From the NCBI GenBank assembly GCA_030549495.1, contig JAUIRK010000936.1, forward strand, positions 868,001-932,000: a stretch of DNA of 64,000 bases. The letters run 5' to 3'. The DNA comes from Nectonema munidae. Lineage: Eukaryota > Nematomorpha > Nectonematoida > Nectonematidae. The translations under genes and the position numbers were made by a program. Below, one piece after another: positions 46,578 through 57,930 of this stretch. Below the pieces are notes generated by a model, which worked only from the letters and a program-made list of their open reading frames with translations, was not told the origin of the DNA and made no database searches. Numbering within the stretch: position 1 is the stretch's first letter; every line of letters begins with the position of its first letter.

Positions 46578-47557
46578 TTAAAAATGATGAGATCTCTTAG
46601 ATTGGCGTTTGTATGTTGCACTGTCTTCTCGAACCAATATCCAGATGTAATCACCCATCATATTTTCATCATAGCGGCCCTGATATATGTGCTCTATTTT
46701 TTTAACATCTTGGTGAAATCGCTCACCTTGCTCTTCTGAGTAAGCACCCATATTATCCCTAAACTTATCAAGATGAGCGTCCAACATATGGAGCTTTTGA
46801 GACATTCTGCACCCCATGACACCAAAAGCTTCTACCATATTTTGAACGAGCTGTTGGTAGTTTTCAGCTCTCCTGTTTCCAAGAAAGCCTTTGAAGACTG
46901 CTTTAAAGCAGTTCCATGCCATTTTTTCAGTTTCAGAAAGAGACCCATATCTCGTATCAAGTCATTTATTTCTTTTTGATTGGGAAAATGAGGAGATTTT
47001 TCTGTAGTTTCAGGTAAGAATTCTTCAGTCTCAGATTCATTTGGTTCTCCACTTGTTATACTATATGTATCTGTTGCTTTAGCTGAAGTTGGTGCCACAG
47101 GAGGAGGGTAATTTGAACAATGAGAAATTGGAGCAATATAAGATGGGACATTTGGATATTCTATAGAAGTACCACTCGTTCCTTTTCTTTTGTTGCTAAC
47201 ATCCACCTTGCAAAAGTAACAGTTTGTAGGGTGATCAGTAGGTTCTAGCCAAATCCTAGGGAGTGAGAATTTCATTGACCTCTTTTCACCTCTTAACCAG
47301 CCTTCTAGAGTCTTTTTGCAGTGTTCACGGCAAAAATGAGGAGCCCAGAGTTTTTCTTGATCCCCAACTGCCATACCAAAGTATTTTTCATACGCTTCAC
47401 ACACCTTCAATGAAGTTTTTAAGGAAAATTTGTTGCCTCTTTTCTTAATATACTCCCCACATATGTAGCAAAATTGGTCTGGATGATATTTGCAGACTCT
47501 TGAAGTAATTTTAAAATGTTTTAAATTTGCTCTGAAAAATGGAAAATGACATTTCAA
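46578..47557 (-). pseudogene. Internally deleted copy of a repeated zinc-finger-like family
   Basis: The first frame (47557-46832) has FCYICGEYIKKRG, YFGMAVGDQEKLWAPHFC, WLRGEKRSMKFSLPRIW, NCYFCKVDVS and NQKEINDLIRDMGL. Frame two (46922-46578) has WNCFKAVFKGFLGNRR, MGCRMSQKLHMLDAHLD, EEQGERFHQDVKKIEHIYQGRY and MMGDYIW. These are the two ends of a protein family found in many copies in arthropod and cnidarian genomes (recollection). The central several hundred residues are missing, and the junction near 46920 is out of frame. A TTTTTCAG acceptor at 47533-47540 suggests an upstream exon. Whether it is a mobile element or a decayed host paralogue is open. Confidence 0.75.
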
Positions 47558-47569
47558 AATGATTAAGTT

Positions 47570-48640
47570 TTCAAAGTGAGTGATTAAAATGACTCATAGA
47601 AAGTAATTTGAGAAGAATTTTAAATTAAAACGATTGAATTGAATAATAATTAAATTAAAATGACTCATGAACAGTAATATGAGAAGAATTTTATGACTAA
47701 CTACTTAATAATCGAAGTAATATATAAATGATTCACTGCAAAGTTGTGCGATTTAATTGTAAGCCTATATTTTTTAAAAACCCAAATTGATAGAGACTTT
47801 ATAGTCATTTTTTGAAATTTAAAAAACACAAAAAAATTATATAAAACCAGGAACAAAAAAACAATTTTTTTGTGTCATTATGTAATTTGAAAACCTTCTA
47901 GATAAAATGCCGATTTTCAAAAAAAAAGACCGCTAGCTGATCAAAACTTTTTTTGTTTTAATTTAAAGCTTTCATCCATGGATACAAATTTTTTTGAAGA
48001 AAACCCTACTCTATTTGCATAGTTTTTATTACTTGGGGTTTACTAACTTTTTAAGCATTCATAATATATTGTAAACTCTTCTTTATGTTAAATATAGCTA
48101 ATGAGTTTTTTATGGACGATATCACTAAATATTTGATTAAAGTATCTACAGATCTCAGATACATTTTTATAATATAGGACGAATTGTATGGGGATTAACT
48201 GTACATAAAAAAGTAGCTCTTTAGTATTAATTTATTAAAAATTACCTTCGGATTACAGACATATAGCAATTTACTCCACTACAAAGTTTTAAATGATATT
48301 ACAAAAAAATTTTCCATTATGAATTTTTTGAGTGTCATTACATTTGTATTTGTATCAACGTTTTTTGGAAATGTTCTCTATATTTTTTGGAATAAAGAAT
48401 TATCGATACAACCAAATTTTGATTTGTTTTCAATATTTTAGAATTAAAATAATAGATGGCGTTAAATCCAATCTACCTCAAAATATGAAAACATATTATA
48501 TTACATTTTTAACATTAAGAAATCGAACATATTTGAAAGGTGGGCTTAAAATAAGGAAAATATAATGAGCACAAACATCAAAAATTTGGGAACCTAAATG
48601 AAGAATAAATTATAAGCTGCTAAATTTGAGTGCGTTTTAC
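47570..48640. other. No gene; local direct repeat
   Basis: AAAATGACTCAT followed by AGTAATNTGAGAAGAATTTTA occurs at 47588-47622 and 47659-47694. The rest is AT-rich without coding evidence. Confidence 0.5.
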
Positions 48641-48649
48641 AAATAAACT

Positions 48650-48960
48650 TTAAACAGTTTTTTTAGGCAGACACTTGTAACAAAATCTTCTTTGACCAGA
48701 TAATAGAATAGCTACATCAGAATTGAATCCATAAAAAGTGAGAATTGACTTTTTCTGAGAAGCAGAAGCTTTCACCTTTATTGCACTCAAAGACAGCTAG
48801 TTTTTTAAGGAAGATCTTTCTTCCATTATTCATTTTAGAAGGATAATCTTCAGGAGCATTATATTTAGAAATGACGTATGAGTTCACACAAGCCATATCA
48901 AGGTAATTTGAGAACGTTGCAACAGTCCACCTAGAACTAGTCTACTCCCAACGCCTACAT
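48650..48960 (-). pseudogene. piggyBac transposase C-terminal relic
   Basis: On the minus strand one frame reads SSRWTVATFSNYLDMACVNS, then YPSKMNNGRKIFLKKLA. RWxxxxFxxxLDxAxxNS..(R)xxFLxxLA is the C-terminal helical part of piggyBac (DDE_Tnp_1_7) transposases. A broken cysteine-containing tail (GQRRFCYKCL) follows. The catalytic core is absent. It offers a family source for the TTAA-flanked MITEs in this window. Confidence 0.6.
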
Positions 48961-49234
48961 CACTTTTATATTTGTTATACTCTAACAAAAATGAGGGTTG
49001 CAAATGTTATTTGAAACTATAACTTGCTTTCTGTGCTGTGAAGACAACATATACACAACCTTGAAATTGCAAATCGAGGCACACTGTTTTCAGAAATTAT
49101 TTCTAAAAAGACACTTTGTGATAGGGAATTTTAACCTTCACTGTTTCTATTGTTTGTTACTAATAACTACTACTACTTATAATATATAAACTAACCACAC
49201 ATCAGCACATACTGCGTTACCTAATGATTACTGT

Positions 49235-49256
49235 TTTTGTCTTGTTTATTTAATAG
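49235..49256 (+). promoter_or_regulatory. Candidate 5' leader splice acceptor of the ornithine carrier
   Basis: TTTTTGTCTTGTTTATTTAATAG has a good pyrimidine tract with AG at 49255-49256, 92 bases before the ATG. Inference only. Confidence 0.3.
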
Positions 49257-49348
49257 GTCTGTTAAAAATTGTTGTATGCTGAGAAGCCAAAGTCTTTTGT
49301 ACAAATAGACATATTTGTTTGTAAAAACGTATTCTTGGAGCTCGTTTA

Positions 49349-50329
49349 ATGAAAGATAGCTCAGATGGCGCTACCGAATCTACGATTGTGAGTGGAGAGA
49401 AAGAGGTAGATTACAAGAATCTGAGTAGGTTTAATGAATTGTTTATAGCATTTGTGAGTGGAAGTGTTGGAGCAACGGCATCTGTTTATGTCGGCCAATC
49501 CTTGGATACGGTAAAGGTAAAAATGCAAACATATCCACACTTATACACAAATTCAGTAGATTGCTTTGTTAGAACCTTTAGGGACTATGGGATAAAGGGC
49601 CTTTACGCAGGCACAATTCCCTCTTTAGTAGCTAACATCGCTGAAAACTCCGTTCTCTTTACCGCTTATACTTTTTGCCAGAAAGCAGTTTTCTTCAGTA
49701 CGAATTACATTCGAGGTAAAAAAGATGATCCTAAATTTGTGGAATCAAAACTTACTCCTCTCCAGAATGCCTTTTCAGGATCTTTAGCGTCTCTGTTTTC
49801 TTCTACCGCCATTTGTCCTACGGAGCTGATAAAATGTCGGCTACAAGCGATGACAGAAACCAATGCTAGCAAAGGTATAACCTCCAAGTTCACTCTTTTA
49901 CATATTATACAAGATGTTTACACTGAAGGTGGTGCAAGAGGCTTCTTTAAGGGATTTTTAGCAACCCTCGTTAGAGAAGTTCCCGGTTACTTTTGTTTTT
50001 TTGGTGGCTATGAATTCACAAAAAGAATCTTGGCTACATCCTGCCAAGACAAGAGGACACTACAGACAATAATAGCCGGTGGAGTTGGAGGAACTTGTTT
50101 GTGGATTGCAACGTATCCCATCGATGTTATTAAGTCTAGGATTCAAGTTCTTTCTCCTAATTTAGGTATATTGGCTCTCGTTCGCCAAATCGTCAAAAAA
50201 GAGGGCGTTGCGATTCTGTATAAAGGCTTGTGGCCAACCCTTATAAGAACGTTTCCAGCAAGCGGTGCTCTTTTTTTATCATATGAAAAGAGCAGGAGTA
50301 TTCTGCAAGAGTTTTTTACGTCACACTGA
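49349..50329 (+). CDS. SLC25A15: Mitochondrial ornithine carrier (SLC25A15/ORC1-like)
   Basis: 326 codons in one exon. Mitochondrial carriers of this type exchange ornithine and citrulline across the inner membrane. Three repeats are visible: GQSLDTVKVKMQ (about 49-60) with LYAGTIPSLVANIAENSVLF, then CPTELIKCRLQ (about 153) with REVPGYFCFFGGYE, then YPIDVIKSRIQVLS (about 256) with LYKGLWPTLIRTFPASGALF. NIAENSVLF, REVPGYF and FPASGALF are specific to the ORC clade. The first signature has Ser where carriers usually have Pro (GQPFDT in human), and an N-terminal extension of about 30 acidic/polar residues precedes the first helix. Intron-free structure could mean an ancient retrocopy or intron loss; there is no poly-A scar. 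Confidence 0.93.
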   Translation: MKDSSDGATESTIVSGEKEVDYKNLSRFNELFIAFVSGSVGATASVYVGQSLDTVKVKMQTYPHLYTNSVDCFVRTFRDYGIKGLYAGTIPSLVANIAENSVLFTAYTFCQKAVFFSTNYIRGKKDDPKFVESKLTPLQNAFSGSLASLFSSTAICPTELIKCRLQAMTETNASKGITSKFTLLHIIQDVYTEGGARGFFKGFLATLVREVPGYFCFFGGYEFTKRILATSCQDKRTLQTIIAGGVGGTCLWIATYPIDVIKSRIQVLSPNLGILALVRQIVKKEGVAILYKGLWPTLIRTFPASGALFLSYEKSRSILQEFFTSH

Positions 50330-50412
50330 CATATGCTACTTTTTCTAGTCATCATACACCAATGATTTTTATTTTATCAAAAAATCTTTGGTAATTTTTA
50401 TTTAAAATGCTT

Positions 50413-50418
50413 AATAAA
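50413..50418 (+). terminator. Likely polyadenylation signal of the ornithine carrier
   Basis: AATAAA 84 bases after the stop codon; another follows near 50594. Confidence 0.5.
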
Positions 50419-50709
50419 TATTTAAAAATAATAACAGGATAAAAATATCTACTGTGATTTAAAGCTATGCTTGTATACTTCAAAGAAAAGAATTTTTGAT
50501 AAAAAATGAGGTTTTTAATAAAACATTTTCATTTTTTCACTTTTTCAATGATGAAAAACTTTATCTGGAAGTGAGTGCATAATTGATGAATCTTAAATAA
50601 AAATATATTTTTAATAAAACATTTTGCATTTTTATATAAACTTTCATGAAAGCCTATCGTATATGCGATCAAAGCTTATTAAAGTAGATCAAGAAAAAAA
50701 TGTATATTT

Positions 50710-50967
50710 TTATATACAATGTATACGTGAAATGATTACTTCATTTTTACCAAGACCTATAAAGTTTAAAGGACGCCTTTTGATTTCAGCGTCTAACATT
50801 TTGTTGTTTATGCAAGTTCTTCGTAGGTCGGAAGACTTCAATAATAATCTTATCTTTTTAGTCTCTCTGACTATCGACAGTATAAATAATCCTTTTGCAT
50901 TATTCAACGATTCATTAGCATGATGGATATCGAATATATATTTTGATACTTGCGTTATCGCAAACAT
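50710..50967 (-). CDS. Unassigned open frame, 85 codons
   Basis: Begins MFAITQVSKYIFDIHHANES and contains LLLKSSDLRRTCINNK and AEIKRRPLNFIGLGKNE. Basic, with coding-like composition, but I recognise no family. It has no obvious splice partner and the plus strand is also open here. It could be a fragment of a transposon protein. Confidence 0.2.
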   Translation of the reverse strand: MFAITQVSKYIFDIHHANESLNNAKGLFILSIVRETKKIRLLLKSSDLRRTCINNKMLDAEIKRRPLNFIGLGKNEVIISRIHCI

Positions 50968-51377
50968 TTATATACCATTCATTTTCATCATGCATCTTTT
51001 AAAATAAAACAATTGTCAGAAGCATATTTAAAAGTTGTCAAATTGAAATGCTCTTATTGAGTTTCAAAAGAAATTCACTCCATTTCATAGAGAATTCTTG
51101 TTTCTACATCATAGATATTGAGCCATCTACGAACAAATATTATTAATAAATAAATAATTAATAAATACAATGAACAACTAGGTTTGATAGTACTTCAGGA
51201 AAGTTGTTTCGTTTTTAAAAATTGTAATTGTCAAGTAATATGTTGTTGCGAGTAGACAAGAACTGTATTTCTTCAGGTTTATTTATCTTCATTCGCTTGC
51301 TTTATATATATTTCATGTTTTTTTCTAAAAATACTGTTATTATTTAAATAACTACTAATAGTGTTGTTGGTATTATT

Positions 51378-51883
51378 GGATCAAGTAAAGATGAGCACTC
51401 CCTGTTTCTACGGGGGTGCTTATCTTTACTTGCTTATTTATGAAAAACAGAATTGCCTGCAAATATATTGCACAATTTTTCAAAATGAGAACGAAAATTC
51501 ATTATCAAAAAAAATGACAAAACTTTTCTCCTCGCTTTTTTTTAATATTTTTTATTAGGATTTAACAATTATTTTCCTTAATCTTTTTTTCTTCCATAGT
51601 TTATTCTTTTCAATTTTTATTTATTCTTTACAATATCAATTGGATTGAACTTAATAATAAATTTGTCATTTCAATATATAATTTTTTTTTCTAATATAAC
51701 AATATCAATTTTATTAAATTTGATCCTATATTTTTATTTTTTTTTCTAATTTATTCTGTTAGTTAAAATTTGGAATGCCCATTTTTACTTATTAAAAATC
51801 TGGGGTGCTTTTCTTTACTAGTCAAAAATCGGGGGTGCTTTTCTTTACTAATCATTTTTGGGAGTGCTCATCTTTACTTGATC
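51378..51883. mobile_element. MULE-type MITE with 24-bp inverted ends and 9-bp duplication
   Basis: 506 bp. Ends are GATCAAGTAAAGATGAGCAC (continuing CTCCC) at 51379-51402 and the exact complement at 51860-51883. The flanks are GGTATTATT at 51369-51377 and 51884-51892. Each end is followed by further copies of the motif (GGGGGTGCTTATCTTTACTTG at 51412; GGGGTGCTTTTCTTTACT at 51802 and 51832), so the left end also folds on itself. Non-coding. Confidence 0.93.
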
Positions 51884-51899
51884 GGTATTATTTAAGAGT

Positions 51900-53690
51900 T
51901 CATTCAATAAATCATTTTAAACTAAAGGTTTTATGCGTATCACTATAATTTTCTTCTGAATAAAAATACCTTGAAAAAAGTCATTCTTTTATTGACTTGT
52001 CGGAGTCCTTTTTTGGTAGATGTACCTACCTTCATCTCTAAAAATTCAGTACGCTCATAATTAATCTCACTTCGTTTAGGAAGTTTTTTTGACAAGAAGC
52101 ATAACTTTGAAACAATTGTCCTTCTGCCACTAAATTTTTTCAAAAAAGTTGATTAGATGCTAAAATAGAATTATTTGGATAGTTGACCAAATAGCCATGG
52201 GCAAGCGTCTATGCCCACATTATGAAACTTTTGACAATTTCAACCCCACAAAATAACGATTATTTGAGGTACTAAAACACAAAAATATCGAGAATCATTT
52301 ATATGATACATTTTAATATCCCTTATCAACTTAAACCGTATAACAAAAAAGTAAGCCTTTCAAAAAATGAGCCACTTACTACTGTAGAGATTATCCAATG
52401 AAATACTTTGATCTCTATCAATCCAAAACATTAATATAATTAAAATTTAGCCAAGAAAAATGGTTTATCTACACGGAAGATTAATAGAATAGTTTTAACC
52501 CATTATAAATATCCTGACATTTTTGGACATTCGTGTTTCCTTTAGCATAGTCTTTTGGGCGTATAATAATGTTTATTGGCCTTCCTTTAGTTTTTTGAGA
52601 CTCAAAACGAGAGGAATGCTATATTTTATTCAATATCACTCACATTATGTTCTGAAATCGATGTAGAAGAATGAGGAAGATTGGACGAATTAGCTCCAAT
52701 TTTTATCTTTATAATTCGAACTTCATTTATAGAAAAGTTCTATCACTTTTACAAAGGAATGAAATTGAATAAAACGTATTTTTTCCTTAGTTGATGATAT
52801 AGCTTGTTGTGTAGAGATATTTGATTAGAGAGAGTGTAGAGGTAGCTGATTTTAAGGAGTAGTAAAACGTATCCTGATGTTGCTATTCAAATTAAAAAGC
52901 TTCAGATGTTCAAGTTTTGAATAACAGCTGAAATTCAATAAACTCTACAAAAAAGAGGGTGAAAAAAGATTCTTGTGCTTGACAGTGGGCCCACGTCATA
53001 TTTCATAAGACTGTGTCAAAGTAATATTTAGTTTTTTAGAAAATTATTTTTCTTAGAAATCAAACACACGTGAAATGAAAAATTATGACGAAAAATATTT
53101 CAATAAAATTTAATGCTGAACCATTTTCAAGCCCAAAATAAGGGATGATTTTTGGGTCACTCCAAAACAGCTCATTTTTCTACAGCAGACATTGTTTCCT
53201 ATATATTCATTTCTTTAAGATATGAAACATTTATTACTTAGCCGGAGAAATTTAATTTATAAAGTTTGAACAGTGTTTCGTGTAGAATACCTCATTCTAC
53301 TCCATGCACCCTAATAAAAATATCAGTTCTTCAAAACAACGATTACGTTCAAATATTTGGTTTCACTCAAATCATATCTGTAGAGTTAATAATATAAGTA
53401 TTGCTTTTTTCAAATACTTTCTGTTTTGATGTGCTATTGATGATACAATTCAAATCTATATGTATATATAAATTATCATTATTTTTCTTTATATTTACAT
53501 GTGTCATATAAATGTATATGTTTAAGATACGCGGACATTTGGCAAAACAAATTTTTTTTATCAAACGGTCATTTAGACTAATGGACATTTGAAAGACAGG
53601 TATTTCAGCGAAAATGTAAATGCAATTTGCCATTCTTCCAGACTTCTGCAACCAATAAAATAATATCGTCCTAATGTTAAAACAGACTAA
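51900..53690. other. No gene recognised
   Basis: AT-rich. The minus-strand open frames 51943-52143 and 53367-53789 show no domain. The 53536 region begins CGGACATTTGGC and 53980-53990 holds a related inverted CGGACATTTAACCG. Confidence 0.45.
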
Positions 53691-53694
53691 ATAA

Positions 53695-53960
53695 AATATA
53701 AAAATATATAATTTATCACATAATTTGTGTATAGAAGTTATAAATAATAAAGCAAACAAAAGGTATGGTGCAGATTTGAAATCAGTCATGCCACATCATA
53801 ACACGTTTGACGAGGCAATTTCGAGTATATAAGGTATTCATCACAAAATTTGTGTATAGAAGTTAAGAATAGAAAATGAAAACAAAATTACGTTCCAGAT
53901 TTGCATTGAGCACACGCGTGCAAACTTACTGGAAGTAAAGCAACGTCTACAAAAATTCTC
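53695..53960 (+). repeat. Two-unit direct repeat, about 130 bp
   Basis: TTTGTGTATAGAAGTTA with preceding TATTYATCACA and following CAGATTTG occurs at about 53715-53790 and 53840-53920. Diverged. Confidence 0.55.
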
Positions 53961-54493
53961 AAATTGTATGTGCATTTTCGGTTAAATGTCCGGTCACGAT
54001 GTTTAATTAATGTAAAATTAGTACATAGTGATAACGATGTTTAATGTAAAATCAGTACAGAGTGATATTAAAGTTATCTATTGGTAGGGTATGCACTAAT
54101 TATTCGATTTTATACGTTATACTTGTAAAAAGCATTTTTAACCTTTAATATTAATTAAGCTTATTAATAATAAATAATTATTATTATTGCCACAATTTAA
54201 ATATTTGATTTTTATTTTTAATATGAAATTACATTGAACATACAAATTTTTTTCTTTTTTCGTTGATTCAATAATACTGGCCTATAGTAATAAGGATGAC
54301 ATATAGTTCTTACTTCTTCTCTATCCTGATTATATGAACATCTTCATGATACACTTAAGCAAGGCCGCACATCCCTAAAATTATTTCAGGGGTTTGTAAA
54401 TTTTTTTTTATAATTTTAAAATTTTATTTTAAAAGAATACCGTAAAACAAGTAAACTAATATGGGCACAAGCGGAACAAGGCTTTTCCACCCC
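53961..54493. other. No gene recognised
   Basis: 54361-54420 (AAGGCCGCACATCCCTAAAATTATTTCAGGGG) resembles the terminus seen at 21557. Otherwise featureless. Confidence 0.45.
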
Positions 54494-54497
54494 TTAA

Positions 54498-57400
54498 CCC
54501 TATTAGTGCTGGGCAAAATTTGTCCGCTCAAGTGCTGGGGGGTGTAAAGTGCCCCCCCCCCTATTTTTCTCAGATATTAATAAGTTTTTATAAATATTTT
54601 TAATGTTACATATATATTTCAACTATGCTAAATTCAGTGGTGATGTCCATTTTTTATCAAAATCAATCAAACCTGTCAAAAAATTGATTTATATTTGACA
54701 GCTCATCTCAAAAAAGAATTTTTTATTTAAATAATTATATAAAGTTTTTTACACAAGTATACCCATTTTCAAATATGCTGAATTCAGTGGTGATATTCAT
54801 TTTTTATGAAATCAATCAAACCTGTCAAAAAAATCGATAATTCACTCAAAATATTTCATTCTACAGTAACTTATGTAACTCGATAGGACCTCCATCTTTT
54901 TGGCTACAAATTGGTTATCGCCTTGTAGTCTCCACGTCATATTATAATTTATGGTATGTAATTTTGCTATTCATTCTAGGATGATCCTTTCTTGGTAGCT
55001 TTTTTTTCATTAAAAATTTATATTCTTCAATGTGTGTTCGAAAATTTTTTTATAAGGATAAAATTATTTTTTTCCTCTCTCAAAGCATTCTGATTAAAGA
55101 AATCTTATTGATCTTAGACTTTTTTTTATCAGTATCGTGTATTTTATTATCAGGCCTGAATATTTATCAACAAATCTCATTCCAAAGGTTTTTTTCTGAT
55201 GAATCATTCGTGATGTTCATTGTTCAATTACAAAAAGTTATCCACGTTCTTCATCTAAAAAATTATTTCTTTGACGCAAAAGGAAAAAGATGGACAAATT
55301 CAATTTAAATTAAAAATATCTTGATAGTGACTAAATTCTCACATATTGCCATCTGTGCCATTTTTGATAAATCTGACCTATTCTAAATATTCAGATTTCC
55401 TACCCATCTTAGCTAAATGTTAATTATAATCCTATATGATAAGCTATATATTTATATATTTTTCATTTGTAAAAGAGGAACTTCTTTTTCACAGTCAAAA
55501 TCTTTTTGAAGCACCTATTATATAATTAAACCACTTCCTAGTTCATTAGAACATAGTAGATATTCCATTTAGTCAACATACATATTCTTTTAATTATTTG
55601 TTTTGATTACATGTTCTTTTTTAAATTAGTTTTCAACTTGGTTCCTTCTCTCATACAAATTTTCAAAAGATTTTATAATACGTTTTGTTTGTTTTTTTAA
55701 TAAATATTTCATACTCAAGATGATTGTAGAAAGTATTATAAGCCAAAATATACAAAAAAAAAGTATATTTTCACTATATATCTAATATGCAGCCATTTTT
55801 TGAAATTTTTTTACATAACTGATTTTCAGGCATACATTACTAATTCAATTGCCACTTCGAGATATTTTTTAACCGTATTATCCAAAATCCAGTACAGAAA
55901 TAAAATAAGCATAGTCGATTTGGTATAAAACAGATATTTTATTTTTTTGAAAATATTTTTGAAGACAGTATCTCAAAGTAAACCGCAAATCTAATTCAAG
56001 CTTTCAGATATTTTAAAACCATAAATGCCAAAACTGAGTCCAAAAATGAAACCAGCATCTTCCATTTGGCATAAAAACAGATATTTTATTTAAATTTGAA
56101 AAATATTTCTGTAGACATTAGACGTAAATCGAACATTTGATTGATACTTTCAGACATTTAAAACCTCTAAATGCAAAAAATGATTTCAGAAATAAAAATT
56201 ATCATGGTCGAATTGGTATAAAAACATATATTTCATGTAAAATTAGAGAGAATATTTTGGGATATAGTTTTACGACATAAACCGCAAATTTGATTGACAC
56301 TAGCAGTAAAACCTCTAAATGCGAAAACTGTGTTCAGAAATGAAATCATCATGATCTATTTGCTATAAAAACATATATTTCACGTAAAATTTGAATCAAT
56401 ATTTTTGAAAACAAATTTTAGAACTAAACGCAAATTTGATTGATACTTATAGGTATTTTCAAATTCAAACTGCAAAAATTGAGTCCATAAATGAAACTAG
56501 CATGGTTGATTTGGTATAAAACATATATTTAATTGTAAAATTTGAATGAATGTTTTTGGAGACAATTTTTAGAAGTAAACCGCAAATTTCATTAACACTT
56601 ATAAGTGTTTTCACATTCTAAATGTAAAAAATGAGTTCAGAAATGAAAACAGCATAATAATAATAATAATAAAAACATATATTTCATGTAAAATTGAGAG
56701 AATATTTTTGGAGTAAACCGCAAATTTGATTGACATTGACATATATTTTAAAACCTCTAAATGTGAAAAATGAGTTCAGAAATGAAAACAGCATGGTTGA
56801 TTTGGTATAAAAACATATATTTCATTGTAAAATTTGAATGCATGTATTTGGAGACAATTTTTAGAAGTAAACCGCAAATTTAATTAACACTTATAGGTAT
56901 TTTCACATCCTAAACGTAAAAAATGAGTCCAGAAATGAAACTAGCATGGCCGATTTAGTATGATATATTTCATTGTAAAATTTGAATGAATGTTTTTGGA
57001 GATAATTTTTAGAAGTAAACCGCAAATTTGATTAACACTTATAGGTATTTTCAGATCCTAAACGTAAAAAATGAGTCCTGAAATGAAACCAGGATAGCCG
57101 ATTTAGTATAAAAACATATATTTTATGTAAAATTTGAAGGTATATTTTATTAGATACATTTTTGATCAATCAAAATTTTGATTGACATTTTCTAAAAAGT
57201 AGCCATGATTATTGAAAAAATTAAATATATAAAGTGTTATGCGTTCCAAACTGTATATAATTATAAATTTTTAGGGTATTATATAATATAGACCCTAAGT
57301 TATAAGGTTAAGTACAGATAATGTCAAAATTTTGCTGAAAAATTTTAATTTTTGATTTTGATTGACAGTTTTGGACGTGAAAGGGTCATTCAACTACCAT

Positions 57401-57529
57401 GAAAATGGTTTCAAAAGATGCAGCTAGCGATTTTAGGAAAAGTCACATAATTTGAAGGGATATGATTCAGCCAATTTTCTACAATTAATTTTTTAGTGAA
57501 GGGGTTTTACGCCCTCAGCACTAATATGG
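54498..57529 (+). mobile_element. piggyBac-like non-autonomous element, TTAA-flanked, 3 kb
   Basis: TTAA at 54494-54497 and 57530-57533. The left end is CCCTATTAGTGCTGGGC and the right end read backwards is CCATATTAGTGCTGAGGGC. Partial copies on the opposite strand are at 2500-3836 and 23520-24186. It contains a C tract, 150-bp subrepeats with the ATTCAGTGGTGATRTCCATTTTTTATC core (54630, 54780), a 92-codon chance-like open frame (55030-55308) and a long tandem array (55830-57140). No transposase is present, so movement would need one supplied in trans. Confidence 0.88.
55830..57140 (+). repeat. About nine tandem units of 137-160 bp inside the piggyBac-like element
   Basis: Each unit carries a CCGCAAATTTGATTGACACT block (starts near 55981, 56122, 56282, 56428, 56580, 56717, 56871, 57020), then AAAAATGAGTCCAGAAATGAAA, then GATTTGGTATAAAAACATATATTTCA. 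The later units are closest to each other, and the first ones are more diverged. Confidence 0.9.
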
Positions 57530-57741
57530 TTAAAATCACATTGGAGAAGGCGTGGGCTTCGGAGATGCATCCCTGCACAAAGGTATTTATCATAAACCTA
57601 TCAAGTATGATCATTTTTTTATTTTGTTTAATAAAATCCCCTTTAAATTTAATGTGTGAAATTTGGGGTTTATGATACCGAAATATATTCTCAACTTAAA
57701 ATAATAAATCATGACAACAATAAATAAAAAGTGCAACTTAC

Positions 57742-57930
57742 GACAGAAAATCCAAATTGCAGATGAAAAACTAGCACACATAATGATAGAGAAAAGAGCA
57801 GAGAGACTTCCACATTCTTAGGAATTGACGAAAAAGTGAACATCATTACAACTATGACGCCCAACAAGTAAAGCATGAAGTTGTGAAGCCTTGGCTGCGA
57901 TTTTGCTAGCTGAGCAATTATCAATTTGCA
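57742..57930 (-). CDS. SELENOI: SELENOI exon, last one found
   Basis: 63 codons: CKLIIAQLAKSQPRLHNF, then two hydrophobic helices and FHLQFGFSV. Acceptor TATTCTTAG, donor GTAAGT (57741-57736). It corresponds to CQLIVCQMSSTRCPTLNW onward in human. Confidence 0.9.

Noticed and set aside
49705-49893. Minus-strand open frames inside the ornithine carrier (also 50143-50355)
   Set aside because: Shadows of the carrier gene.
55030-55308. 92-codon open frame inside the 3-kb piggyBac-like element
   Set aside because: Hydrophobic, no transposase motif, and not open in the related partial copies at 2500 and 23520.
57540-57600. Candidate last exon of SELENOI (minus strand, acceptor GTGCAG at about 57574)
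   Set aside because: The following frame does not resemble the expected VKQLxxHFxIYPF tail.
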